DNA from: Saprospiraceae bacterium
GTDB lineage: Bacteria; Bacteroidota; Bacteroidia; Chitinophagales; Saprospiraceae
Length of the DNA: 64,000 nt
Direction: 5' to 3'
Assembly: GCA_029263015.1 (NCBI GenBank)
Contig: JAJCYI010000163.1
Coordinates: forward strand, 62,001 to 126,000
Part shown: positions 27,801-36,381 of the stretch, in pieces
Position numbering within the stretch: the first letter of the stretch is position 1
Layout of the letters: the number at the start of each line of letters is the position of its first letter
The notes under the pieces: model-generated
Database searches by the model: none
What the model saw: only the letters and a program-made list of their open reading frames with translations
What the model was told of the DNA's origin: nothing
Position numbers and translations under genes: made by a program

Positions 27801-30800
27801 ACTGCGGAGGCACACAATGATTTCTCAACCCAAACCCTGAGCGCCGTTGTGCTGGGAAGACGGCCTAGAGAAACAACTTATACTTCCATTTTGCCTAGCT
27901 TACCAACATTGATTTTGCGAGATCCCCCAGGCGACGCGAGTACTGCTTTTATGGAGTCGGGTGAAACGACCTGCCAAAAATGGGCAATTTCAGCAACCGA
28001 CGTCATGGATCATGAGGAACATGTGACGGTTTCTTTGGGGCCAGACTTTAAAGCCTCTGCCGGTACACCGTTTTTTTCAGTTGGGACGGAATTGGATGTA
28101 ACTGCTGACTTGGGATATGTGCATACAGGTAGCACCACTGCTTATACCTCCAATGAAATGGAAACCTGCCTTACCACAACAAAACTCATTTCTACTGGTG
28201 ATAATGACCTGATTGTTGGTAGTGCTATGGGCGGCGATGTGTACATGGGCGGAGCAATGAACATCCTTTACGGCATTACCGACGAGCTTAAGTTCGATGA
28301 CGCCACCTGTACTTATATGCTTGACAAAGGGCTGTATTTTAATCCCATTGGGTTCGCCACTACGTTCATTTACACAGAAAACTACATTATTAATACTGTT
28401 ATCCCTGACTTGCAATTCACTGGCAACACGATTAGTGCTGCTCGCTGGCAAGCAATCATAGCCCGTAACACCCAGTTGAAATCCGATGCCGTTTTTTCCA
28501 AAAATATCTCTTTTGAATCGGGTGTAGTATATGAAGAATCGGAAACCACCGAAACTACCCGAACCATTACCAACTCATGGACGGAAACTTTCAGCAATGG
28601 ATTTATCACTGAATTTGGACTGACTGCCAATGGTGTCGGCTTGGTCGCTGGCTTGGCTATGAACTGGTCAACAGAGGCAGCCGGAGAGACCGCCAACACA
28701 AATGGAGGCTTTCGGACCGTTGGCTATACTTTAGCAGACGATGACATTGGCGATAATTTTACGGTCAATATCAAAAAGGACAAAGCCTATGGGACACCCG
28801 TCTTCGAGCTGGTCAGTGGCCAGACTTCCTGCCCACATGAGCCAAACTCACAGCCCCGTGAAGGCGTGGAAATAGTGACCAATCAAAATGTAGCAATCAA
28901 TGTTCCAATGAACGATGCAGCTGTGTTTACCTTGACTTTAGGAAATAGCAGTCAATCTGATGAAATAAGAACTTACGATCTTGTTTCAAGGCAAGAAACC
29001 AATCCGAATGGCGCTATTATCCGTTTCAATGGATCTGCATCTTTATCCATAACCCTTGAGCCAAATCAAGGTTTGGATGTCACAATGACGGTACAGCGAG
29101 GGCCGGTTGCATTTGATTATAATAATTTAGAAATCGCCTTATACTCTGCATGTGAATTTGCAAGGGCAGGGGCTTTGGGAATCAATGCGGTTGAAGAATT
29201 TTACAAAACACTTTCGTATGATGTGCATTTTATTGAGCCTTGCAGCGAAGTAGAGGTGGCATTCCCACTGCAAGATTGGGTACTGACCCCAGCCATGGGT
29301 GGCACACTGAACATTACAATTGATTCTTATGACAAAGCGGATCCTGATCTGGAATTGGTACGCGTTCAATATCGCCGTACACAAGGTGATGGGTCGTGGA
29401 TAAATATTGGAAACGAAATACTGAAAGCTGATCTGGGAGCAGTTTCTACCATTGTCCCTTGGGTTACTTCTACTCTGCAAGATGGGCTTTATGAAATCCG
29501 GGCCTTAACGCAGTGTTTCAGTGGGGCACTTAATCCCGGCATTTCACATGTGATCAAAGGCAAAATCGAACGCACGCCACCTGAAATTTTTGGTACGCCT
29601 GAACCTGCTGATGGAGTACTTTCAGCTGGTGACGAAATAAGTATAACTTTCACTGAACCGATCCGGTGCGACCTGCTCATCCCCGCAGATTTATTCAGCA
29701 ATAATAATGTTGGATTGTACGACACCCAAACGGGAGACCTTATAGATGCCACGGTCACATGCAGTGACGACAAAATCGTCATCGTACCCAATGTGGCTAA
29801 TCAGTTTATCGAAAACAAGGTATTGCGGGTAGAGATTGATGACATCGAAGATTTGGCAGGCAACGCCTTTAGTCACGCCCAATGGGAGTTTTTTGTCGAT
29901 CGCAATCCATTGCGCTGGCAGGCCAGCGAAATTGAAGACTTCAAGTATGAAGATCAGTTCAAGACCATCTATAAAAACATGGTTAACACTGGTGGCAATT
30001 CGGAATATTATGAGATAACAGACGTGCCAGCATGGATGGAAGCCTATCCAAAAAATGGGCTACTTGGCCCTGGTGAGCAACAGACCATCACTTTTGAATT
30101 TGACAGCAGCATGGTTGTTGGAGCTTTCACCGACACTATTTTTATGATGGGTGCACAGGGTGACGAGCCACTGCCAGTTGACTTCCGAAATCTCTGCCGC
30201 CCACCGCTATGGGAGGTCAACCCGGCAGCTTATACATACAGCATGAACTTCTCTGTTCAGTTGGATATAGAGGGGGATGTTTCCACGGATCAAAAGGATA
30301 TTGTTGGGGCTTTTATTGAGGGCGAATTACGTGGCAAAGCATACCTTCAATATGTGTCAGCTTTCGATAAATATGAGGCATTCCTGACTGTTTACAGCGA
30401 CAATTTCCTTGATAGCACCGTCACGTTCCAAATTTGGGATGCATCTGAATGCTTGCTCTATGGGCAGGTCATTGAGAATTATGATTTTGTTTCTGATGAA
30501 CTCTACGGGACGCCCAATGCGCCTATCATCCTGCACACAGACAATCTGTTGCTGAGCACGATACCACTGCATGGTGGATGGAACTGGATATCATTTAACC
30601 TACAGTTCCCCGACCCTAGTCTTGATTCTGCGCTTGTTAGCCTCAACAATCCTGACAACGCTTTGGTAAAAAACCAGACAGATTTTGCCAATTACTACGA
30701 CGCACCTATAAATGGTTGGCTTGGTTCACTGTCAGATGTTAACAACACCTCCATGTTCCAATATCGGTCAGATGTAGCTGACACTATTACCATGCTCGGC

Positions 30801-31730
30801 AATCCAATAGATGTAACAGCTACTAATATTCCCGTAACAGCAGGATGGAACTGGATAGGTTATTTGCCACAAAATCCATTGACAGTTGATGAGGCGCTAA
30901 GTTCGCTCACGCCACTCAACGGTGATGTGATAAAGAGCCAGACGGCCTTTGCACAGTATGTGGCTGGCTTCGGTTGGCTTGGAAATCTCCAGTACATGCA
31001 AGCACCGCAGGGCTACCTGCTCAAGCTTGCCAATGGTGGCACGCTGACCTATCCGAACAATTTTGGCCCCGGCCACTCATTGGAGAGCAGAAATGGAGGT
31101 GGTGCTGCCCTATCGCCCTGGATCGTAGATCCTGCGAGTTTTGAGCACACGATGATTCTTGTAGGGATGTTGTCCAAGAACGGTACAAACATCACTGAAG
31201 ACGGCATGACACTCGGAGCTTTTGTTGGTGATGAGGTGCGTGGTGTAGCTCCCGCTATCTATGTTGAACAATTGGGCGAATGGATGTTCTTCCTCACTGC
31301 CTATTCCAACCAGTCGGGTGAACTGTTGACATATAAACTTTATAATGAGTTTAATGATGAAACTACAGACCTGCAAGAAGAAATGTATTTCGCTATTGAT
31401 GGACAGGAAGGTACCGTAGAGGCGCCGATACCATTCAATATGGATGGTGCACTTAGCACCTCCAGCGCAATAGACTCTGAGGTTGGCCTGATCGTACAAC
31501 CCAATCCGTTTAGGCAGCAGACCACTATTCGCTTCAAGGCTTTGGCCAGTGGTGAGGTCAATGTTACTATGACCGATACGATGGGAAGGGTGGTTAAACA
31601 AACCACGCAGAATGCCCTGTCGGGCTGGAACCAACTGACTTGGGAGGTGCCTGATCTACCTACAGGAGTGTATATTATAAAAGTGGAAACTGGTGGAGTC
31701 ATAATGTCCCACAAAGTGGTGGTAAGATAA
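24900..31730 (+). CDS. giant T9SS-secreted protein with two LamG domains
   Basis: 2276 residues from the MKK start (in-frame ATG 24888 is an alternative), with signal peptide LLLLVVLLLLAITSAKSQ. Domains in order: FN3-like (about 95-175), concanavalin/LamG-type 1 (about 200-375; ALEFDGTDDMAFAEYN to LDEVRFFDRQLSQTEIQMF) and LamG-type 2 (about 455-620; SLEFNGANSSYADL to LIDEVAFFDVFLP). A long unassigned centre follows, then an SbsA-like Ig domain (about 1557-1665; ISITFTEPIRCDLL). Next come a GAFIEGELRG module (about 1768-1880), two GWNWI repeats (about 1888-2060), a second GAFVGDEVRG module (about 2070-2180), and the T9SS sorting domain (VQPNPFRQQTTIRF to HKVVVR). Likely carbohydrate-binding or adhesive; the ligand is unknown. 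Confidence 0.82.
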   Translation: MKKIYNHLLLLVVLLLLAITSAKSQSSPNCATASDDNYLTGKAFFNYGSVSNSFNTQHRANVTVGQPVIGSYFGQTHKGAFGFWASFLLPPKAPYVVASEGDLEDRVQIDWAPDPLSPTSTGYKIYRNGSLLASVDGQTFSFLDFNVIAGKFYTYEVSGVSSFGEGSKGSSLGFLNPNGVVTGQVRSFSNNPVPGAIVTLTPTLGAALEFDGTDDMAFAEYNPAFPRNQFTLSCWVKLGDGNPPAGGGIFDLGSSIGKNWWLHTLPAASGKGVRFGIGRSPGDVTEIDHTFPAASASDWHYIAASYNGSSLLLYADGELITTAVGGIQADSIQLFFGRNGDGTKFFNGKLDEVRFFDRQLSQTEIQMFQNRSVPSNMDGLVDYWKFDEGVGSKGFDQAATKQKVYFCGATWTSDKPNVVNAGVTDQTGFYEIAGINYGAGQTFTAIPSKSFYFNQSLEFNGANSSYADLTSFALLDSASVTLTMKAFDFGGNQALLSKADAGGNNQFLLSLNGGNLELAIGSEAYTFGTPGMGFHHITINFEKTGGSLNADFFIGDTAVGSHTFSAIADWSGLPWKLGAKANGAAGHSNYFTGLIDEVAFFDVFLPLSDIQDFANTGTDVAHPNLANYFNLNEGSGTKLHDMGTGLSGLGEIHGAGWSTVAAIEMALAHEFTPSSRLATLNPSSTSVDQIDFTDLSTIPVNGYVRFEGTNCFVNKVEILVNGVSHAPQIFSDADGYFTADFEPGADVTLTPKFENHTFFPAFWELENLSSPVAGILFRDQTKRQISGQLAGGHCRRTVISSGDKVTIKVATLNGCYEQILELTEGESNFTFNNVPPDSVTVAIIAPSQTEIFDYFDPLGGVTIDLKMGNDTVDFIYLSLPVLELTPLDTNFCGNPMLTMLQQKQTTIKVYENYVGGKCYLDTAMLTIDNDIAHLGQFDTLMTAGSLVHHYRVEEPNIVAPYLKSLQVTAEAHNDFSTQTLSAVVLGRRPRETTYTSILPSLPTLILRDPPGDASTAFMESGETTCQKWAISATDVMDHEEHVTVSLGPDFKASAGTPFFSVGTELDVTADLGYVHTGSTTAYTSNEMETCLTTTKLISTGDNDLIVGSAMGGDVYMGGAMNILYGITDELKFDDATCTYMLDKGLYFNPIGFATTFIYTENYIINTVIPDLQFTGNTISAARWQAIIARNTQLKSDAVFSKNISFESGVVYEESETTETTRTITNSWTETFSNGFITEFGLTANGVGLVAGLAMNWSTEAAGETANTNGGFRTVGYTLADDDIGDNFTVNIKKDKAYGTPVFELVSGQTSCPHEPNSQPREGVEIVTNQNVAINVPMNDAAVFTLTLGNSSQSDEIRTYDLVSRQETNPNGAIIRFNGSASLSITLEPNQGLDVTMTVQRGPVAFDYNNLEIALYSACEFARAGALGINAVEEFYKTLSYDVHFIEPCSEVEVAFPLQDWVLTPAMGGTLNITIDSYDKADPDLELVRVQYRRTQGDGSWINIGNEILKADLGAVSTIVPWVTSTLQDGLYEIRALTQCFSGALNPGISHVIKGKIERTPPEIFGTPEPADGVLSAGDEISITFTEPIRCDLLIPADLFSNNNVGLYDTQTGDLIDATVTCSDDKIVIVPNVANQFIENKVLRVEIDDIEDLAGNAFSHAQWEFFVDRNPLRWQASEIEDFKYEDQFKTIYKNMVNTGGNSEYYEITDVPAWMEAYPKNGLLGPGEQQTITFEFDSSMVVGAFTDTIFMMGAQGDEPLPVDFRNLCRPPLWEVNPAAYTYSMNFSVQLDIEGDVSTDQKDIVGAFIEGELRGKAYLQYVSAFDKYEAFLTVYSDNFLDSTVTFQIWDASECLLYGQVIENYDFVSDELYGTPNAPIILHTDNLLLSTIPLHGGWNWISFNLQFPDPSLDSALVSLNNPDNALVKNQTDFANYYDAPINGWLGSLSDVNNTSMFQYRSDVADTITMLGNPIDVTATNIPVTAGWNWIGYLPQNPLTVDEALSSLTPLNGDVIKSQTAFAQYVAGFGWLGNLQYMQAPQGYLLKLANGGTLTYPNNFGPGHSLESRNGGGAALSPWIVDPASFEHTMILVGMLSKNGTNITEDGMTLGAFVGDEVRGVAPAIYVEQLGEWMFFLTAYSNQSGELLTYKLYNEFNDETTDLQEEMYFAIDGQEGTVEAPIPFNMDGALSTSSAIDSEVGLIVQPNPFRQQTTIRFKALASGEVNVTMTDTMGRVVKQTTQNALSGWNQLTWEVPDLPTGVYIIKVETGGVIMSHKVVVR

Positions 31731-31756
31731 ATAGGTAAGAATTGATAAGGGTTAAT

Positions 31757-31794
31757 AGAAGTTGATCGGGGTTGATAAAACCTCATCAACTTCT
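31757..31794 (+). terminator. inverted repeat between two giant genes
   Basis: AGAAGTTGAT (31757-31766) and ATCAACTTCT (31785-31794), an 18-base loop, followed by TTCTGG. A weak terminator candidate between the LamG protein and the next T9SS gene. Confidence 0.45.
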
Positions 31795-31839
31795 TTCTGG
31801 CCTTTTCTGGCCAATTTTTCAAAATAAATTCCTGTCACC

Positions 31840-34800
31840 ATGTGTAAATCAATATTTTACCAATTTATTCTTTCGTCGTTACTTAGTTGCTCCGCAATGT
31901 TATTCCTGAACCCTGCTTTGGCACAGCTCCCAGCATGGGCAGTGAATCCCGCCGACTTTTCGAACAGCATGAGTATTATAGCTCAGGTTCAGTTGGACGG
32001 AAGTGAAGAGAACAGCAACGGCAACGTGTTAGCGGCATTCGTTGGTAGCGAAGTCAGAGGAATAGCCAGCCCCACAGTATTGAATGGCAAAGCTTATTAT
32101 TTCCTCACTGTTCATTCAAATGCCGTTCAGGGTGAAACAGTCGGATTCCAAGTCTTTCTCTCAGGAGCATATTCCACTTTCCAAGCGCTTGAGAATATTC
32201 AATTTTTGAAAAATTCGCAGCTGGGCACATACCCCGATGGATTTAAGATCAACATTTCTTTGTCCAATGATTTTCCGATAGCTATTTTAAATGTTCCCAA
32301 TGATACTACCCTTATGGGAATTGCTTTTGACGAAATCGCTTTGGAAGGTTATCTACAAACACAGGATTCAGATCCAGTGGAGTGGTCGGTAAACGCTGGC
32401 GCAAACCTCATCGGTACTATTGATGGGAGCAATATGCTACAAGCAACTCCGGTCAATCCAACTTGGACGGGCACAGATAGCCTGCTGATAATTGCCACCG
32501 AGACCGGCACTCCCAATTCTTTTTCTGCCGCGCAATGGGTACGTCTCACAGTAGAAGAAAATTATGGCACCCCTGTTTTTGAAGAATTCCCAGTCCAGTT
32601 TGTGCAAGGGTATGTTCCACTGCCCAGCGGTAATTTAAATGACAAGGTTGGCTTTGACGGGCCATGTCTGGATTACTCAGTAGAGCTGATATTGCCGGAA
32701 GGCAGCGATGCGATGCCTACCTGGTCGCAGCCCCTCACCAATTCAGGTTCTATGAACTTAGTGGTACAAGCTGAATTTGGCGGCAAACTGATTTCAGGCA
32801 TTTCAAATAAACTGGCAGCTTTTGTGAACGGCCAATTAGTGGGCATGGCCAGCCCCCAGGTGGTCTCTGGGAAAGAATTGTATTTCTTGACGCTTGCCAA
32901 TCTGGCCAAAGGCACCATTACGTTTAAGTTTTATGACGGGAACCATCTGTTCCTGCACGAGAAAAAAAAAGGACCTAACTTCATTCCAGCAGCTTCGTTA
33001 GGAAATTTTATTGCACCGTTCAAAGTGGATTTTGCACCCATTTTGGTCAATGTTTCTCCTGATGCCAATTGGACGACCACAGTATTAGATGATGCTTGGA
33101 CGGGCGAACAGCAAACCCTTTTTATTGCAAAAGACTGCACATACAATGAAAAGGCCGATTCAGTTGAAGTTGTTTTTCTTGTGAAACAATGTGTTACACA
33201 AATAATAGAACTCTCAGCTGGAACTGGCCTGTGCTTACAGGCCGACCCCGATGCCCCAGAGGTTGTCTGGTTCATGGATGGTGCGGAAGTGGGCGGTGGA
33301 ACTTTTCATGGCGCTTTAGAGCCAGGCACTTACCATTATGAGGCGTTGACCACGTTGGGCTGTCCTGACCTTAAAAGTTGCCCAGTAGTAGTATTTGAAA
33401 GTGGCACAGCCCCTTCCATTCCAGGAGGGGAACTACCAACACAACCCCCTCCGGCCTGCGGTCAGATCACGCTATCTGAGATCAATGTGGACAATGAGCC
33501 ACCAACCGCTATTTGCCAGTCAACAACAATCTTTTTGGACAATAACGGCGAAGCGCCTCTCGCTCCGGCAGATGTGGACGGGGGTAGTTTCACATCCTGT
33601 GGGCCAGGCATCATTTCTATTTCACAACTAAGTTTTGATTGTCAAGATTTGGGCACCAGCTCAGTTATCCTCACGGTTGAAGACGTTACAGGTAAAAGCA
33701 GCACCTGCACCACAAACGTGACGGTGGAAGATAATATTAGTCCGGTGGTGTTGTGCAAGGACATCACTAAAAGCATTAAAAACAATGGAACCGTTGGCAT
33801 CCAACCTCCAAAGGTTTTTGAATCCGGCAGCGACAACTGTGGTGATGTTAACTTTGTCAACGTGACCCCCAATTTGTTCACTTGCGGTGACCTAGGCAAC
33901 AATGAAGTGACGTTGACCGTGAACGATGGTCATGGCAACATCGGCACCTGTACTGCTATTGTGACCATAATAGATGACTCTCCACCAAAAGTTCATTGTA
34001 AAAAATTCGACCTGTACCTCGATTCCAATGGGCAGGGAAACCTTGCACCAACAAATGTATTCAAGAGTTTTTCTGACAACTGCGGCCAAATGAATTTCGT
34101 TTCTGTGGTGCCAAACGCTTTTGATTGCAGCACTTACGGTACACAGCCTGTCACACTTACCATTAATGATGGCCATGGCAACACAGATGATTGCACCACC
34201 ACTATTAAGGTGTATGACGACATCGCACCGACGGCTGTTTGCCCAGCATCCATTCCTGATGTGGAACTCAATGCAAGTGGAAGTGGAATACTAGGCGCCA
34301 ATATCGGTGACGGAAGCTCCACGGACAATTGTTCCGCCACGGAAACAAGTCCACAGACCAGCTTCACGTGTACCGACATCGGTGCAAATACCGTCACCCT
34401 AACTACCGATGACGGCCACGGAAACACCAACAGCACTTCCTGTTCCTTCAATGTAGTGGACAATTTAGATCCAACATTGGCCTGTCAGGACATCACCATT
34501 TCACTTGATAGCAACGGCAACACTACTATCACCCCAGCCCAAGTGTATGATGCTGCAAACTCAAGTGACAACTGCGGTAACGTCAATCTGGTCAGTATCT
34601 CTCCCAACCTTTTCTCTTGCCAGCAGGAAGGTGTCAACACGGTCACGCTGACGGCCAACGACAGTAATGGCAACACCGCCACCTGTACCGCTACGGTCAC
34701 TGTTAACGAATTTATCACCAACGTCATCATAGTGCCCACACCCGAAACCTGTTCAGGGGCTGGTGATGGATCAATTGATATATCTGCAACCGCAGGTGGA

Positions 34801-36078
34801 GGACAGGTCAAGTACTCTATCGATGGGGGTACAAATTTCTCTGCCTCTGGGGTTTTCAACAATCTCACGCCAGGCACCTACAGCATCAACATCAAAGTGT
34901 TCGGCATCCCGAATATCTGTATGGTTACTGGTTCCACTACCGTGGCAGCAGGAGGGACGGCCCAAGAATGGCACAAGGACAGCGATGGCGACGGCTACTC
35001 GGACGGCATCACGATAACAAGCTGCACCCAGCCAACCGGCTACATCTTGAACCCGTTGGCAGGCACCGACTGCAACGACAATGATGCCGCTGTCAACCCG
35101 GGCGCAACAGAAATCTGTGACGGCCTTGACAACGACTGCGACGGCATCATCCCGACAGATGAACTCGACAGCGACGGCGACGGCTACATGGTCTGTGAGA
35201 ATGACTGCAACGACAGCGATGCTGCCATCAACCCAGGCGCTACCGAGATATGCAACGGCATTGACGACGACTGCGACGGGGAGATTGACGAGGGTGTTTC
35301 TGGTGGCCTCACCTGGACCGGCAATGTCGTAATGAACTCACAGGCAGAGGTGGACGACTGGTCTTCCTGCTACTCCGTCATAGATGGTAACTTGACCATC
35401 CAAAATGCTGGGGTGGACAGCCTCGATGCACTTATCTACTTACTGGAAGTGACGGGAAATGTCACCGTCCAGTACACCTCCCTCGACAGCCTAGGCGGGC
35501 TTGACAGCCTCCATACTATCGGCGGGACACTGACCATTTATTTCAATTCTTCCCTGACGACTTTGGACGGACTGGATTCATTGAGTGCTGTTGATGGAAG
35601 CCTGGTGGCATTCTACAATTTTGCCCTCTCGGACGGATGTGCCATCTACGACCTCATCAACAACGGTGGTGTCGTAGGGGCGATCAGCATCTTCTTCAAT
35701 GCCGCGGGCTGCAACTCTGTTGCTGATATCAATTCCAATTGCGGATCCCAGAATTTGGTGGTGAACCCCAATCAAAGCACAGTGCTTGAAGGTGAAAAAT
35801 TGGAACATGAAAAAGACTTGATGAGCGGTCAACTTAAAATGAAGGTATTCCCCAACCCGGCAACTTCAAGTGCTACGTTACAATTTGATAAAACAATCTC
35901 CTCGGGAACGGTCAGGGTTTCCGACGTTACCGGGAAGTTTGTTTACGAAACAGTATTGGCAAAAGGAACTGACCGCCTTGAAATGGGCGTATCTGTCTGG
36001 GAGACAGGCATTTACATCATCCAAGTCGAACTGGAAGGATGGGAGCCAATGACCAAACGGATAGTAGTTATGAATTAA
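31840..36078 (+). CDS. T9SS-secreted HYR/SprB/MopE-like modular protein
   Basis: 1412 residues. A signal peptide (LSSLLSCSAMLFLNPALA) is followed by a GAFVG-type module (about 30-145; LPAWAVNPADFSNSM...LAAFVGSEVRGIASP) and a second copy (about 288-400; MPTWSQPLTNSGSMN...LAAFVNGQLVGMASP). HYR/Ig-like repeats occupy about 550-960, an SprB-like repeat about 965-1040 (ETCSGAGDGSIDISATAGGGQVKY starts it), and MopE-like CDGLDNDCDG and CNGIDDDCDG motifs about 1075-1155. A receptor-L-like segment (LGGLDSLHTIGG) and a T9SS sorting domain end the protein (VFPNPATSSATLQF to MTKRIVVMN). The last 450 residues parallel the 11994-17180 protein closely; the first half relates to the preceding LamG gene. Confidence 0.83.
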   Translation: MCKSIFYQFILSSLLSCSAMLFLNPALAQLPAWAVNPADFSNSMSIIAQVQLDGSEENSNGNVLAAFVGSEVRGIASPTVLNGKAYYFLTVHSNAVQGETVGFQVFLSGAYSTFQALENIQFLKNSQLGTYPDGFKINISLSNDFPIAILNVPNDTTLMGIAFDEIALEGYLQTQDSDPVEWSVNAGANLIGTIDGSNMLQATPVNPTWTGTDSLLIIATETGTPNSFSAAQWVRLTVEENYGTPVFEEFPVQFVQGYVPLPSGNLNDKVGFDGPCLDYSVELILPEGSDAMPTWSQPLTNSGSMNLVVQAEFGGKLISGISNKLAAFVNGQLVGMASPQVVSGKELYFLTLANLAKGTITFKFYDGNHLFLHEKKKGPNFIPAASLGNFIAPFKVDFAPILVNVSPDANWTTTVLDDAWTGEQQTLFIAKDCTYNEKADSVEVVFLVKQCVTQIIELSAGTGLCLQADPDAPEVVWFMDGAEVGGGTFHGALEPGTYHYEALTTLGCPDLKSCPVVVFESGTAPSIPGGELPTQPPPACGQITLSEINVDNEPPTAICQSTTIFLDNNGEAPLAPADVDGGSFTSCGPGIISISQLSFDCQDLGTSSVILTVEDVTGKSSTCTTNVTVEDNISPVVLCKDITKSIKNNGTVGIQPPKVFESGSDNCGDVNFVNVTPNLFTCGDLGNNEVTLTVNDGHGNIGTCTAIVTIIDDSPPKVHCKKFDLYLDSNGQGNLAPTNVFKSFSDNCGQMNFVSVVPNAFDCSTYGTQPVTLTINDGHGNTDDCTTTIKVYDDIAPTAVCPASIPDVELNASGSGILGANIGDGSSTDNCSATETSPQTSFTCTDIGANTVTLTTDDGHGNTNSTSCSFNVVDNLDPTLACQDITISLDSNGNTTITPAQVYDAANSSDNCGNVNLVSISPNLFSCQQEGVNTVTLTANDSNGNTATCTATVTVNEFITNVIIVPTPETCSGAGDGSIDISATAGGGQVKYSIDGGTNFSASGVFNNLTPGTYSINIKVFGIPNICMVTGSTTVAAGGTAQEWHKDSDGDGYSDGITITSCTQPTGYILNPLAGTDCNDNDAAVNPGATEICDGLDNDCDGIIPTDELDSDGDGYMVCENDCNDSDAAINPGATEICNGIDDDCDGEIDEGVSGGLTWTGNVVMNSQAEVDDWSSCYSVIDGNLTIQNAGVDSLDALIYLLEVTGNVTVQYTSLDSLGGLDSLHTIGGTLTIYFNSSLTTLDGLDSLSAVDGSLVAFYNFALSDGCAIYDLINNGGVVGAISIFFNAAGCNSVADINSNCGSQNLVVNPNQSTVLEGEKLEHEKDLMSGQLKMKVFPNPATSSATLQFDKTISSGTVRVSDVTGKFVYETVLAKGTDRLEMGVSVWETGIYIIQVELEGWEPMTKRIVVMN

Positions 36079-36100
36079 AGAACATTTTCATTTTACTCCC

Positions 36101-36134
36101 AGGCCGGACTGCCAAAAAGCAGTCTGCCTTTTTT
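36101..36134 (+). terminator. intrinsic terminator after the T9SS gene
   Basis: Stem AGGC-GGACTGC / GCAGTCT-GCCT with a small bulge (36101-36129), followed by five to six T. The core GACTGC-N6-GCAGTC also occurs in the terminator at 38922-38949. Confidence 0.8.
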
Positions 36135-36381
36135 ACAACAATACAATCTGCAGGGCAGCAACTTTCACAATAACCTGGGACAAGTAATAAGGCAAATAGA
36201 AACTACTCCCTATGCTGGTTTGAAAGAAATGGACTTTGGAGTGCAGTGGTAGCCTTGTATTTATCTTAGGCAGATTAAACTAATAAAATGGAACCCTTAT
36301 GAGTGGTTGTGCAGTAGTGTTTCAGGTCATAAGTCTTTGATAGTAGGGTTATTCGAAAACAAACAGAATCTTGGAAAAACA

